A stretch of 64,000 nt of DNA from Oncomelania hupensis (lineage: Eukaryota; Mollusca; Gastropoda; Littorinimorpha; Pomatiopsidae). The position numbers and the translations under genes are program-made. Positions 43,026 through 53,814 of this stretch are shown in pieces; the stretch's first letter is position 1; every line of letters starts with the position of its first letter. The DNA lies in assembly GCA_036898135.1 (NCBI GenBank), contig CM072523.1, forward strand, positions 46,584,329 to 46,648,328, read 5' to 3'. The notes under the pieces were generated by a model. That model searched no databases and was not told the DNA's origin. It saw only the letters and a program-made list of their open reading frames with translations.

Positions 43026-43420
43026 TAAAGACGCTCCTATTTATTATTTAATCAATTATACGTCAGTACACATTCTGTAGTATCTGATGATTCATGCTCT
43101 CTTTTCTTTGAAAACATGAGGCTTGGAACTGGATACAAGAATAAAACACAGTTTTCTAGTATAATTATTATCATTTTTTTAAGGTCAAAAGCTGAGGGTT
43201 TTATCTTCACGTGGGCCCGTGTCATACTCCTACTATCTGAATTGTGTGATAGCGTCATATAGACTGCGACGCCATCGCACATTCTAGTACGTGCGCCTGT
43301 GGTTATGTTGTATCTAGTCACGAGTGCCTTTAGTGTCTTGTTATCCACGTTCGTTGCTTAACGCGTAATTTTACAGACGTAGCAATTCATCTGTGCAATA
43401 ATTATTATTGTGTGCTGCAG

Positions 43421-43533
43421 AATGTACAGGATTTAGTTTGTTTTGGGCTTGAGTTGTATGGTGATCCAGACCTGTGCTTCCACTGTGGTTACGCCATGAA
43501 TGGGGACAATGGAAATCAAGACTCATTTACCAG
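43421..43533 (+). CDS. Possible isolated exon with Cys pair
   Basis: A 113-base open segment between a good acceptor (TGTGCTGCAG) and a consensus donor (CAG/GTCAGT), phase 2. It includes ELYGDPDLCFHCGYAMNGDN. The LCFHC motif is reminiscent of the start of Ly6/uPAR-type domains, but there are too few residues to decide. Its phase does not fit the first recognised amylase-like exon at 52,054. It could also be chance. Confidence 0.25.
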
Positions 43534-43561
43534 GTCAGTTTGATAATAAAACCAACAACAA

Positions 43562-43632
43562 CACCTGGGTAGTAGGCGTTAAAATTTTCGGTTTATTACA
43601 CTAAAACCTTCATCAGTAAGACCCAAGGACTG
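43562..43632 (-). ncRNA. Hammerhead-ribozyme-like motif at the Penelope element 3' side
   Basis: Minus strand: CTGATGA, then a stem GGTTT-loop-AAACC, then GAAA (core at 43616-43586), the order of the conserved hammerhead core around helix II. Flanking CTTGGGT and ACCCAGG can pair as helix I. Helix III and the cleavage-site triplet are not clear. Hammerhead motifs are known in Penelope-like element terminal repeats, which makes the reading plausible. Activity is unknown. Confidence 0.45.
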
Positions 43633-46320
43633 TACAAAACAAAACAGTCTAAGCACAAATATAGTCAAGAAAGTGAATCGAGTTCATTAAAAAGAAAAGT
43701 GTACCATTTAGAAATGTATATCAATTATAAAGAATAATTATATTTAAAAGCTATCTCTGAGCCGTATCCACCAACATCACCAAAACATAGTGTTCAGTAG
43801 GGAGAGGGGGGGAGGGGAAAGTAATATAACCACACATACCAACTCCCTCACAATCGCATCATCGGTTCAGCCATAAAGAGTCATCTCCCCCTCTCTCCCT
43901 CCACCCGCGCCCAAAATAAAAATAAATATAAAATAAATAAAATAAAATAAGTGTTTTAAATTTAAAAATAAATATATATATTTTTTTAAATTCTATAAAT
44001 TAAATAAATAAATAAATAAGAATAAAAATATTCACCCTCAAATAGCCAAACATCTCAAGTATAGTTCTAAAATAGTTCCGCCGCAGTGTCTCCAGACCCC
44101 CCTGATCCAAACCCTACCCCTGGCTCCAAGAAGCCCCAGACATCGATCAATCCCAAACATTCAGTCCGTCTGGATAGTTGGTCTTGAGTTTGTGTCTCCA
44201 GAACCTCTCCGTCTGTCTCCTCTTGGCTACATCTGCAGACCTCAGCTGCTCGATCACCGTCACTCTCATGTCCATGATGCTTTGACCCTGTGTCTGGAAG
44301 TGTCGGGCCACAAGTGTGTCTTGTCTGTGCTTGTCTGCTGGTTCTAGATTAGTTTTCTTTTTGCGTTCTGGGTCAACGCCGATGTTAGATCTGTGGGCGT
44401 GGAAACGTCTCTGTAGTGTCTGGCCCGTCTCTCCTGTGTTACACTGGCATTTGACACAGTCTATCAGGTATATTAGGTTGTGGCTCTTGCAGCTTACTCT
44501 GTTTCTGATGGTGAAAATTTGGGCGGTTCGAACGCTCTTGAATGTAGCAGTCTGCTGGAGATGCACCTGACAAATAATGCATCTTTTGCTAGTGCACTTG
44601 TAGCACCCTGGCTGCTGGTCATAGGTGTGCAGATGGGCATCAGAAGGTGGTTTCGACTGCATCAGCATTCTGCGTAGATTGTGACAGTTACGTTCGCCGA
44701 CCATTGGGGTGCGAGGTAAGGCTTTTCTCATTCTTCGACTATTGTGCAGTGTTGGCATCAGTTCTTTGAGCCATTTACCCAGAGGGGGGTGGGTGGGGTT
44801 ATGTGTGATAATGAAGGGCACCCGTTCGTTCTTGGCCTCCTTGGGTCTGTAGGTTAGTGTGCTGCTCCTGGGCATCTTTGCCACGTGGGTAATAGCTTTG
44901 TGTAGGAGAGCTTCCGGGTAACCTCGTCTTAAAATTCTCTCCTTCAACTCGTCACATCTTTGATGGAACGTCTCTTCGCTAGAGCAAATGCGACGAAGTC
45001 TGATGCACTGGCCAAAAGGAATTCCACAGAGACAGTGTCGAGGGTGGCATGAGTGGAACGGTAGTAGCATATTTGCGTCTGTTGATTTCACGTGTAGGTC
45101 TGTCTCCAGTTTTCCGCCCACAATGCTGATGCTCACGTCCAAATAAGGGATCTTAGTTTTTCTGTAGTTCCACGTGAATTTGATAGTTTGGTGTTGATCG
45201 TTGAGCCAGTGCAAAAACTGGAGTAGACGTTCTTCCCCTTGAGTCCACAGTAGCAGTATGTCGTCCATGAAACTGCGCCAGAGTTCAAGATCGACACTCC
45301 ATGGCGATGTTTCCAACAATTTCTTTTCTAGCCATCCCATGACACGTTAGCGATGGCTGGGGCCATAGGTGTGCCCATCGCTGTGCCTTGTATTTGTTTG
45401 TAGATTACACCATCAAACTCAAACAAGTTGCTATGGAGTACGTGTTCCACAATTTGCTGCAGTGTAGAGAGTGTGGGGCCCCCATTGTCAGAAAGGTCCT
45501 TGCTGTGGAGTTATCTCTTTCAGGGACAAGCTGACTTCTTCTTGCGGTATGCTGGGATACATGGCCACAACATCGATGGTTACCAGCAGAATGTCTTCAG
45601 AGAGTGGAGTTTTAGAGCTGTTTCATTGTTCTATCAGCTGTAGCAGATGGGTAGTGTCCTGAATGTAGGACGGTAGTTTCCGAACGGTAGGCTGTAACCA
45701 GTGGTCTACTAGGCGGGACAATTTCTCTGTATATCCATTCACTCCTGACACGATGGGGCGGCCGGGTGGCTTGCTACTGTCTTTGTGTATCTTAGGGAGG
45801 TGGTAGAACACTGGGGTCCTGATGTCCGCCTCACTGAGAAGTGCCCATTCAGCGCATTTATTGTCAATCACGCCCGTTTCTTTTAGTGTCTGTACACAAG
45901 TATTAGATTGTGTAGCAATCTCTTGACTGGGATCTTGTGGCAGTTGCTGGTAGTGGTTAGGGGTTTCCAGTTGTTTCTTAGTTTCTGCGTAGTACTGACT
46001 GAAGTTTTGGACAACCACGTACTGCGCCACCTTTGTCCGCAGGAGAGATCCTCAGGGTTCTAGTCTGCACCATCTCACGAAGCTTTTGTATTGCTTCATG
46101 GCTCTTTCTGCTCCGGTTTCGTCGTTTTTGAGGATGTGGTACATGGGATGTCACTCTCGACGTTAAGGTGGCGCAAAAGGCATCGAGGGATTCATCCCGA
46201 CCTCTAGGTGGCTCCCAGTATGATTTCTTGTAGAACTTGGGTCTGGTAGGAATGAGGGTGGGTGTTTCCTCGTCGTACCAATACTCCTTAAGTCGTACTC
46301 TGCGAAGGCCCTACCAGGTC
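43562..46320 (-). mobile_element. Penelope-like element, decayed
   Basis: On the minus strand, in order: an N-terminal region with RLKEYWYDEETPTLIPTRPK and ISPADKGGAVVV-type sequence (46.3-46.0 kb, frameshifted); RT motifs YHLPKIHKDSSKPPGRPIVS (about 45.75 kb) and FMDDILLLW, the catalytic Y/F-x-DD (about 45.26 kb); then a GIY-YIG-type endonuclease region, NLIYLIDCVKCQCNTGETGQ TLQRRFHAHR (about 44.46-44.37 kb) preceded by CYKCTSKRCIIC. The order RT then GIY-YIG defines Penelope-like elements. Frameshifts between 45.34 and 45.62 kb and near 46.03 kb show it is inactive. The 3' flank carries a hammerhead-like motif (43562-43632). Confidence 0.85.
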
Positions 46321-46439
46321 AGTTTATTAGTTCCCAGAGCTGCAAACTATAATGCCCTGGGAACTATTGTTTTTGGCTTTGTCCGTCCTTCCGGCGTACG
46401 TACGGCGTACGACGTCACTCCGGCGTCCGGAGGTGATAT

Positions 46440-46725
46440 TTGCGTACTTTTCTCTGAAACTAATGAACGAATCCTACCAGATGACAAAAATGTATGTATT
46501 TCGGGTGATGACATCATAGTAACAACATAATTTGTTAGTTTTTTTTTTAATTGTTTGTTTGTTGTTGTTTTGGGGTAATCCTATTTACTCCAAATCTACT
46601 AGAGGGCTTTAATTGGTTCAAGCTTCGTATGTACTTAGACTTTACTTGTACCTCCAAGGTAAAATCAAACTTTTGCAAATCGAGTGATGTTATCATCGTG
46701 ACGTCAGAAAATATATTTTAAACAA
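46440..46725. repeat. TGACGTCA-containing dispersed repeat
   Basis: TACGACGTCACTCCGG, GATGACATCATAG, AATCCTATTTACTCCAAATC and GTGACGTCAGAAAAT occur in the same order as at 10.3 kb. Confidence 0.6.
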
Positions 46726-46737
46726 CTTCCTATGTAA

Positions 46738-47440
46738 TTAGAGTGTTAGTTAGTGTTAGTTAGTTATTCATTGCTTACAGGGTCCAGAGGATTGCAAAGA
46801 GCCGAATCAGGACCACAAAATCAAGACCACAACTTCACTGAAAGAGGACTCGCCCCTGATTCGCATAAAAGATCTGCCGAAACAACCCTAGTGGTAACAC
46901 TGAATGCACTCCACTTTACAATGAAGACATCCCACGCAGGGGACGCTGAGGCTATACTCTAATTTATCGAACCCCCGTTTACAAAAACAAACTAGAATAT
47001 AAACATCATTATATAAAATATCAACAAAACACCTACATATAAAATGCCTACATTGCCAGATAATAACATCATACGAAGCCCCGGTGACCACCTGGCAGAA
47101 AGCGTCCAATATTATCAAGCTGATTCAACAGACCTCACACACAAATGAGGAGTTTTGTCCCGGAGGAGTTTTCAAGAAAAAAGGTAGGTTACTGGTCTAG
47201 TGAAGAAGAAGATGGTATAGTAGATTGATAGAACAGAGTAGGAATGAGAAAGAACAAAGGAGAAAGACAGCGACAGTGGGTATTTTATTTTTATTTTATT
47301 TATTTTCATTTTATTTTTTTATTTTTTTGGTCTTATCATTTCGATGAAGAAGGTAATAAAACAAACAAACAAAGTGGGAATTTAAAGTAAATTTCCAGAA
47401 AGAGGGGATACGATTTATACTGAAACCACCGGCACCCCCA
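46738..47440 (+). repeat. 0.6-kb dispersed element with T-rich insertion
   Basis: Contains GTTATTCATTGCTTACAGGG, TCCAGAGGATTGCAAAGAGC, CGCATAAAAGATCTGCCGAA and CATATAAAATGCCTACATTG as in the other copies. The sequence AGTGGG is duplicated around an about 95-bp T-rich insert (47284-47375), consistent with a small later insertion. Confidence 0.75.
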
Positions 47441-47509
47441 TTGGTGGGGTGGGGATGAGGGGGGGGGGTGGGAATTAAAGTGTGCAGGTGCCTTGAATCT
47501 CAAAGAAAA

Positions 47510-48270
47510 CTATAATATATTGAGTGACGTCATCATGGTGACGTCATAATTTTAATTTTTTTTTTCATCTAATCCTATTTCTCCCAAACCATTAGAGGGA
47601 TTTGGTTCAAGTTTGGTAAATACTGGAACTATTTTCTTACAACATATATTATTTGATTGTACTGTTTTAACAGCACTGTACAAAGAAAATGGAATTATTT
47701 TATGTGAACAAGATGATATTAGTGTCATCTTATATAGTTCGATGTTACAGGACATCGCACGTATCATTGTCGGAACAGATTTATTTAAGTTACTATAATT
47801 AACCATTTCTATTTGTTTGTTTGTTTCTTTGTTTGTTATGGTTGTCTAAAATCACATTGTTGTGAAAAGACGTTAAATTAAAATATTGAATTGGTAAATA
47901 CTGTACTTGGATTTTGCCTATACCTTACCGTAAAAACACACATATGCAAATCGAGTGAAATAATCACGATGACGTCACCTTTAAATTTGTTTTTCCTTCA
48001 GGTACGGCAAGCCGTTGTCAAAACTTACGTCAGCCTATATCGAATGACGTAATATTTGTATTTTAAATTAGTGATTTATTTTGCACATTTTTCTCTTAAA
48101 ATAATGGACGGATTTTTTTTTTTAAAACTTTGTATTTAGTTACAAAATAATGATCCCTACCAGGACCAGGTGACAACAAATTACGCATATCGAGTGATAG
48201 CATCATGGTGACGTCATTTTTTTTTCCTAATCCTATTTTCTTCCAAACTACTGGAGAGATTTTCAGTTCA
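47510..48270. repeat. Tandem/nested TGACGTCA repeat units with LINE tail inserted
   Basis: TGACGTCATCATGGTGACGT occurs at about 47523, GATGACGTCACC at about 47968, GTGACGTCATTTTTTTTTCC at about 48208. The 'TCCCAAACYAYTRGAGGGATTTGGTTCAAG' segment recurs. This looks like two or three diverged units interrupted by the LINE fragment at 47.62-47.89 kb. Confidence 0.55.
47615..47890 (+). mobile_element. LINE 3' fragment (I/Nimb-like C-terminus)
   Basis: The frame reads FLQHILFDCTVLTALYKENG, then ISVILYSSMLQDIARIIVGT, and stops. The H-I-L-F-x-C pattern followed by a short hydrophobic C-terminus is typical of I/Jockey-group ORF2 ends. It is followed by TTGTTTGTTTG and GACGTTAAATTAAAATATTG. Only the end is present; clade is inference. 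Confidence 0.45.
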
Positions 48271-48283
48271 AAAGCCTGCAGCT

Positions 48284-48485
48284 GTTGTTGTTGTTTGTAG
48301 ATTATAGTCACACGACACTTTCGCATATAGGTGACTACTGGACCGATTTATACTGACACCAGCGGGCCAGTTGTTGGTAAAGGGGAAAATAATATGATCA
48401 CACATTGACCAATCCGGGATTCGAACCAGCGACCTTTCGGTTACTAGCAAGACGCTCTTACCAACTGAGCTACCCGGCCCCTCAT
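48284..48485 (-). mobile_element. tRNA-derived SINE with 11-bp target duplication
   Basis: Minus strand: GGGGCCGGGTAGCTCAGTTG, GGTTCGAATCCCGGATTGGT and a body ending in (CAA)n, nearly identical to the SINE at 12,766. It is flanked by AGCCTGCAGCT at 48273-48283 and 48486-48496. Confidence 0.9.
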
Positions 48486-48496
48486 AGCCTGCAGCT

Positions 48497-48660
48497 TCTC
48501 TAGGCACTGGTCCTTACAGGATCTAACTCAAACCGTCCAAGGCGCCGGCTGGCATTGTTAGGCACATCGTCTAATGCCTCAATCGTCGTATTTAGGTAAC
48601 TGGCACTCACCCGCGTAGGACAAGAGCGTCAGTATCTTTAAAATCCGGGAATAGTTTCTT
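48497..48660 (-). repeat. Dispersed repeat, minus-strand copy
   Basis: Contains TACAGGATCTAACTCAA, AAGGCGCCGGC, GCATCGTCTAATGCC and GACAAGAGCGTCAGTATCTT, the reverse complement of the 14.9-15.2 kb repeat. Confidence 0.6.
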
Positions 48661-48758
48661 CATAATCCTACTCTTCCTACTCCAAAGTCTTCTTTATTGT
48701 CCTTTTTTTTAATTGTCTAAAATACAGTGAGCGGGCGCCCGCGTGTGTGTGTGGGCAT

Positions 48759-49048
48759 GTAGAAACGACGTTCTGATGACACACACATGAAACTTCACAT
48801 GGTTTCTTCTGACTTTTTTGGAAGGCCGTACTATTTTGACGTCAAAATAGTTCTCCGTTGAGTTAGAACTGTTTTAGCATTAGGTTTAGGTTAAGGGTTA
48901 GAGTTAGGGTTTGGGTTAGGGTGAGGGTTTGGGTTAGGGATAGCTTAAAAAATTGGAAAATGTCAAAATAATGTCAAAGAAATGGAAAGTGTGTCAAAAT
49001 AATCCCTGTGGTTTTTTTTCACAACAGTCATCAGAACGTCGTTTCTAC
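48759..49048. mobile_element. MITE with perfect inverted ends and TTAGGG-like core (copy 2)
   Basis: 290 bp. Left GTAGAAACGACGTTCTGATG is exactly complementary to the right end. Inside are GACGTCAAAATAG and an imperfect TTAGGG/TTGGGTTAGGG array (48880-48945). It is flanked on both sides by (TG)n. Confidence 0.85.
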
Positions 49049-49078
49049 AAAAATGTGTGTGTGTGTGCGTGTGGGCAT

Positions 49079-49341
49079 GTAGAAACGACGTTACAGTGAC
49101 ACACTCATGGAACTCCACATGGTTTCCTTTGACTTTTTTGGAAGGCTGCCCTATTTTGACGTCAAAATAGGGTTTCGGTAGAGTTACAGCTGTTTTAGGC
49201 TTAGGGTTAGGTTAAGGGTTAGGGTTTGGGTTAGGGCTAGGTTAAAAAATTTGAAACTGTCAAAATAATGTCACGAAAATGAAAAGTGTGTCAAAAAAAT
49301 CCCTGTTTTTTTCACAACAGTCATCAGAATGTCGTATTTAC
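49079..49341. mobile_element. MITE with TTAGGG-like core (copy 3)
   Basis: Second member 30 bp after the previous one, same orientation, with ends GTAGAAACGACGTTACAGTG and CATCAGAATGTCGTATTTAC. The intervening and following DNA is (TG)n. Confidence 0.85.
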
Positions 49342-49516
49342 AAAAATGTGTGCGGGTTGTGTGTGTGTGTGTGTGGGTGTGTGTGTGGGTGGGTGTGTGG
49401 GTGGGTGTGTAGTTGTGAAACGTCACATTTGAGGAACGGAATTTGCCTTTTGTAGTACTAAATGAGGTAATTTTGTCGTTACCCATTTGTCTGGCGTTGC
49501 TCATTTGTTCTAAGTA

Positions 49517-49750
49517 CATGGCAGTGTAGTTGTAGTGCATGTGCACTACAACTACACTGCTGGCAGTGTACTTTAAGTGCATGTGCACTACAACTACACT
49601 TCACGAAGTGTAGTTGTAGTGCATGTGCACTTAAAGTACACTTGGCTAAGTGTAGATGTAGTGCATGTGCACTACAACTACACCAGGTCAAGTGTAGTTG
49701 TAGTGCACATGCACTACAAGTACACTTGACCAAGTGTACTTGTAGTGCAT
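49517..49750. repeat. Array of perfect palindromes GTGTAGTTGTAGTGCATGTGCACTACAACTACAC
   Basis: At least five consecutive about 35-45-bp palindromes centred on TGCATGTGCA (or TGCACATGCA), with arms GTAGTTGTAGTGCA or ACTTTAAGTGCA. Linkers such as TTCACGAA and TTGGCTAA are also self-complementary. The Cys/His/Leu frame on the minus strand is a by-product. Confidence 0.9.
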
Positions 49751-49756
49751 CTTCCA

Positions 49757-49992
49757 GACGGGTAGGATAAGGAACTTTCCTCGACGATTAGGGTAAGGCA
49801 GTGCCTCGACGATTAGGGTAAGGCAGTGCCTCGAAAGGGTTAGGGTCAGGGCTAGTTGCAGCGCTGCAACTAGCCCTGACCCTAACCCTTTTCTTGAAGG
49901 GGTGCCTTACCCTAATCGTCGAGGCACTGCCTTACCCTAATCGTCGAGGCACTGCCTTACCCTAATCGTCGAGGAAAGTTCCTTATCCTAGC
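49757..49992. repeat. Large inverted repeat with GATTAGGGTAAGGCAGTGCC units
   Basis: The left arm has AGGATAAGGAACTTTCCTCG, then two units of GATTAGGGTAAGGCAGTGCC, and AGGGTTAGGGTCAGGGCTAG. The right arm is the complement, with three such units. The centre, GTTGCAGCGCTGCAAC, is a perfect 16-bp palindrome at about 49855-49870. Confidence 0.9.
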
Positions 49993-50200
49993 TGTGTTTT
50001 TGAACAAACTTGACCTACTTCGTACCTTATAGGCGAGGAATTAGGTCAAACTTTTTGCGAAAAGGGTGCTTTTTGGAAGAAACTTGACCTACTTCGTCTC
50101 TAATAGGCGAGGAATTAGGTCAAACTTCTTGCGAAAAGGTGGCTTTTTTGAAGAAACTTGACCTAATTCGCCGCCTAAGGGCCGCGAAGTAGCTGAAATT
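49993..50200. repeat. About 75-bp tandem repeat with inverted TTGACCTA/TAGGTCAA motifs
   Basis: AAACTTGACCTACTTCGT...TAGGCGAGGAATTAGGTCAAACTT occurs twice, plus a partial third. Each unit is itself an imperfect hairpin. A related GGCGACGAATTAGGTCA occurs at 51255. Confidence 0.85.
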
Positions 50201-50223
50201 ACCCCATTTGTACCTCGTACACG

Positions 50224-50266
<43 letters not shown>

Positions 50267-50384
50267 TAGAGATAAAGACAGCACGTTATGGAACTCTGCA
50301 CCCGTTAGTGTCCAGCACTTGTTTCTTTATGTTCCTATTTAATCGTCCTTATGTAGCGCGTTTTTTTGGATCAAGAACCTCTCA

Positions 50385-50650
50385 AGGCGCTGGCCGATAC
50401 AGGATCTAATTCAGGTCGCCCGGGGAGCCCACTTACAGCCTCGTGGGCGCATCGTCTGACGTCCAGAAAACTGAGAACAATCCTGGGCGGCTGGGTATAG
50501 GAGTCTGAGAAGAAGCCTAGTGCTTACTGGGCGTTTTGGGGTGCCGCCACTCGCCCCGCTTAGGACATGAGCTTCAGAATGTGTAAAGTCCGTGCGATGG
50601 AATGGATGCGCGCACAGACTAGACCTCGGTTTATACTCTCCTGTCAGCCT
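50385..50650 (-). repeat. Dispersed repeat, minus-strand copy
   Basis: AAGGCGCTGGCCGATACAGG, ATCTAATTCAGGTCGCC, GGGCGCATCGTCTGACG and CTAGACCTCGGTTTATACTC are the reverse complement of the repeat at 14.9 kb. Confidence 0.65.
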
Positions 50651-50869
50651 GCTGCGACGCGCCGAATTTTAACTGTATTTTTGTGAATACGTACTTCTTG
50701 ATTTGACTTGACCGGTCAAACGATTGAAAGTTGAATGAATGGGGGAATGGATAAAGTATTCAACTGATGAGTGATCGGAGTTATATATTTATGTACAAAT
50801 GCCACGCTGTTACTGCAGATTCAGTGCGCAAATGTATCAAATCACCTATAGAGCTTCAAAGAACGAACA

Positions 50870-51110
50870 TTGAGGTTTAACGTCTACACCCACCATTGGC
50901 GATATGGCAGACGGGGATAACCATCCCAGGGAACAAGGGGTAGGGACCTGGATCAACACTGAACCACCAGAGCAATCATACTGCTTAAATGGACAGTAAA
51001 AATGGCCACATTTTATATCGCCCACCACGGGATTCGAACCTGGGTCATCGGTGTGCCAGGCGAACGCTCTACCAATTGAGCTCACCCATTGCACATAGCT
51101 ACGATCGAAA
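50870..51110 (-). mobile_element. Second tRNA-derived SINE family
   Basis: Minus strand: GGTGAGCTCAATTGGTAGAG (A box) and GGTTCGAATCCCGTGGTGGG (B box), followed by a body with CCATTTAAGCAGTATGATTG. The head differs from the 12.7/48.3-kb SINE, so it is a separate family. Possible alternative: a degenerate tRNA gene. Confidence 0.65.
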
Positions 51111-51866
51111 GAAAGTATACTCCAGGCATACGCTGCGCAGCAGGCCAAAGTATGTCCCTTGTCCCTTGAAGGGATACTTTGGCGAGGTTAGCATCCTGCT
51201 CAGTTACAGTGTCGGTGAAAGACTAGAAACAGAAAAGTAAGTTTCGTCTCCTCTAGGCGACGAATTAGGTCACGCTGTATTTGTTTCTAGGTCAACTGTC
51301 TTTTACGAACCGTTTGAGAATCTTTTCGAACCGTTTATTGACGCCGGACAGTGTCCTCTCTTGGTTTCATACAATTTAAGAATCCAAGAAGGCAAGTGGG
51401 TTTTTGGGACGGAAAAACAGCATTTCTGTAGAGAAAGGGTTATGGCAAGGGCTAGGGATAGAACTACAGCTAACCCTTACCCGAACCCTTGTAGCAATAT
51501 TCCGCTCTTTCCATCACTTTTAAACGGTACTGCGGTTCTCATCCGCGGCTAGCAGCGAGCCCAAAGTATACTTTGAAGGGATGGAGGGAATACTTTCACC
51601 TGCCTGCTGCTAGCGGGAGTTTGGGCAATACTTTCTACCAATCGCAGCAATGTGTATTACCTCTTGAGCTACGGCGGTGGGGGGAGCTTCAACACCCCCG
51701 TGTGGTTGAATAATGACATGTGGCTGCAGTACAAAGTGAATAAACCATTAAAGCAAACCAGACGCACATGAATGTAAATGCACTGTTGCTTCTAATGTGT
51801 CAAGCGTAAGGATTGAGATTCAATGCCTAATGTTAGGCATAACGTCCACACACTTATCATGTAATA

Positions 51867-51958
<92 letters not shown>

Positions 51959-52053
51959 TGTCATCGAGTTGACACCGACGATGATGACGACGGCTTAGGT
52001 AATGAAGATGCCGATGGCGATGAATCATGATCCTGCCCACTGGGCGTGGCCAG
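51111..52053. other. Upstream of the amylase-like exons; unassigned with (GAT)n
   Basis: Includes a (GAT)n tract at 51868-51956 (the source of spurious Asp/His frames). No signal-peptide exon for the amylase-like gene was recognised here. Confidence 0.4.
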
Positions 52054-52144
52054 TTGTTGACAGACAATTTTCCCCTGCGGTGGGAATACTGTGGCGGGAC
52101 TTTCAAAGGCATTCAGCAACGCCTCGACTCCATCACTGGATTAG

Positions 52145-53190
52145 GTCAGTTTATGAAAATGAATTATATTGTTCTTATTACCAGTTTTATCAGCCGAGGA
52201 TAGGCGTGGTGCCGAAGCAGGGAGAAAGTGTCTCCAGATAAAACAACGAGCGTAACATCCATCTTCCGGATACACAATTTCAAGACTCATCGCCGCATAA
52301 GAATGTCAGTGGTTCTCATTGCCCGCAATGGACACACATCAGCATATCATGCTGCTCCATGCGCTGGCTGAAGACATGATCTAACTGAAGGCGCCCAAGG
52401 TGACGCGCCATTCCTGCTTAATTCACCCCGCCCGGCTAACGGTATCATAACCCTAGGCACTATGGCATAAAATTAGTTGAAGCAAAAAAGCACGCTTTTG
52501 CAAGGTACACTACAATACAATATAATCCATTAACTTTAGTAGGCTTACCTTAAAGAATGAATTTACACAAGCGTAGATCATTATACTATAAATCCAAAAG
52601 CACATTTAAAAACATACAAGATTCCCTGCTTAACCCAATTGTGGATGGTTTGTGGCAAACTCCGTAGCTGACCACTAGCCGATCACTAGCCTTCACAGCT
52701 GTGCAGTGTGGGTTTCCTCAATGGCGTACGTGTGGTAGTAGTATGCACATATCTCTATATACCAAGGGGTCCAAATGACTTATTGAAAGTCGCTTAACAG
52801 CTTAAAAGTCGCTTAGCAGCAATTTGCATGCTTTCACGAGAAAATTATTCCAACAAATATGACAACCAATGTACAACAAAAGAATTTATAACACAAAATT
52901 ACATTGTTTGCTCTGATGAAGTCACGAAACGTAACTTTTATCAGCGATTAAATCAATAAATCTCCCCTGCGCTGTATAAGACGGGTTTCAAGTTTGAAAT
53001 GCAAGTGTATTCTAGGCTCTAGCCTCTGAAGGGTTTCGAACCAATTCAAACAAACAAACAAATATAACTTCAGAGACATAGCAAAATAAGAAGAAAATAC
53101 AAAATAAAATAAAGTTGTGTTTGCACCATTCCATGCAGTCAATACAATATAAATATAATTATAAATAATCTAGAAATTCTTGTTTATCAG
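52145..53190. other. Intron of the amylase-like gene; expected exon not seen
   Basis: Searched in all three plus frames for a W-I/V-S/T-P ... Y-H-G-Y-W exon without success. It contains a diverged reverse copy of the GCGCTGG...GATCTAACT repeat (about 52345-52440). Confidence 0.45.
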
Positions 53191-53374
53191 CAGTGTGGCC
53201 AACCACATGGGCTACCCTCCTGGGACATTCTGGGATCACTTCGACATCAACGATGCCGTCAACTTCACCCAGTTTGTCCCTTTCAACGAGGCTTGGCACT
53301 ATCACAGCTACACTGGGAGATCACAGATTGAGATAATCAAACCTAGGTGAGCAGTAGTTTAAGTTGAACATGTT

Positions 53375-53380
53375 CATGGC

Positions 53381-53458
<78 letters not shown>
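53375..53458. repeat. (GAT)n microsatellite, 15 bases before an amylase-like exon
   Basis: About 84 bp of GAT lying between the donor at 53347 and the next acceptor at about 53471, so the intron is almost all microsatellite. The Met-rich frame is an artefact. Confidence 0.95.
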
Positions 53459-53459
<1 letters not shown>

Positions 53460-53814
53460 GTGACTGCACAGGTACAGCTATCTCGGTTGGCCCATCTTCT
53501 GGACCTGAATGAGACGGAGCCGTTTGTGAGGCGGACGTTGCTGCAATGGATTCAGAACGTCAGACAGGAATATCAGTTTGACGTCTACAGGGTCGACACG
53601 GTGGTAGAGGTAAGAATACTGCATCCTGTGTCTCTGCCAACACAACAAAACAATCACATCTTAAAGAAATTGCAAATGGCTAACAGAATTACCCTTTTAA
53701 AACCACTCACTTGTACTGTACGCCGAAGTACACAAAATGAGTCTGCATTAAAAAGTCCCAGCAAAACCAACAGTGCATGTCAATCCAATCCATCTGATAC
53801 CACTTTGGGAGGAG

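Noticed and set aside
44316..44677. Plus-strand frames in the 44-kb region
   Set aside because: They are antisense to the Penelope GIY-YIG region.
48880..49250. Interstitial telomere or chromosome-end sequence (TTAGGG)
   Set aside because: The TTAGGG-like units are degenerate and confined to the inside of a MITE with inverted ends, repeated at other places.
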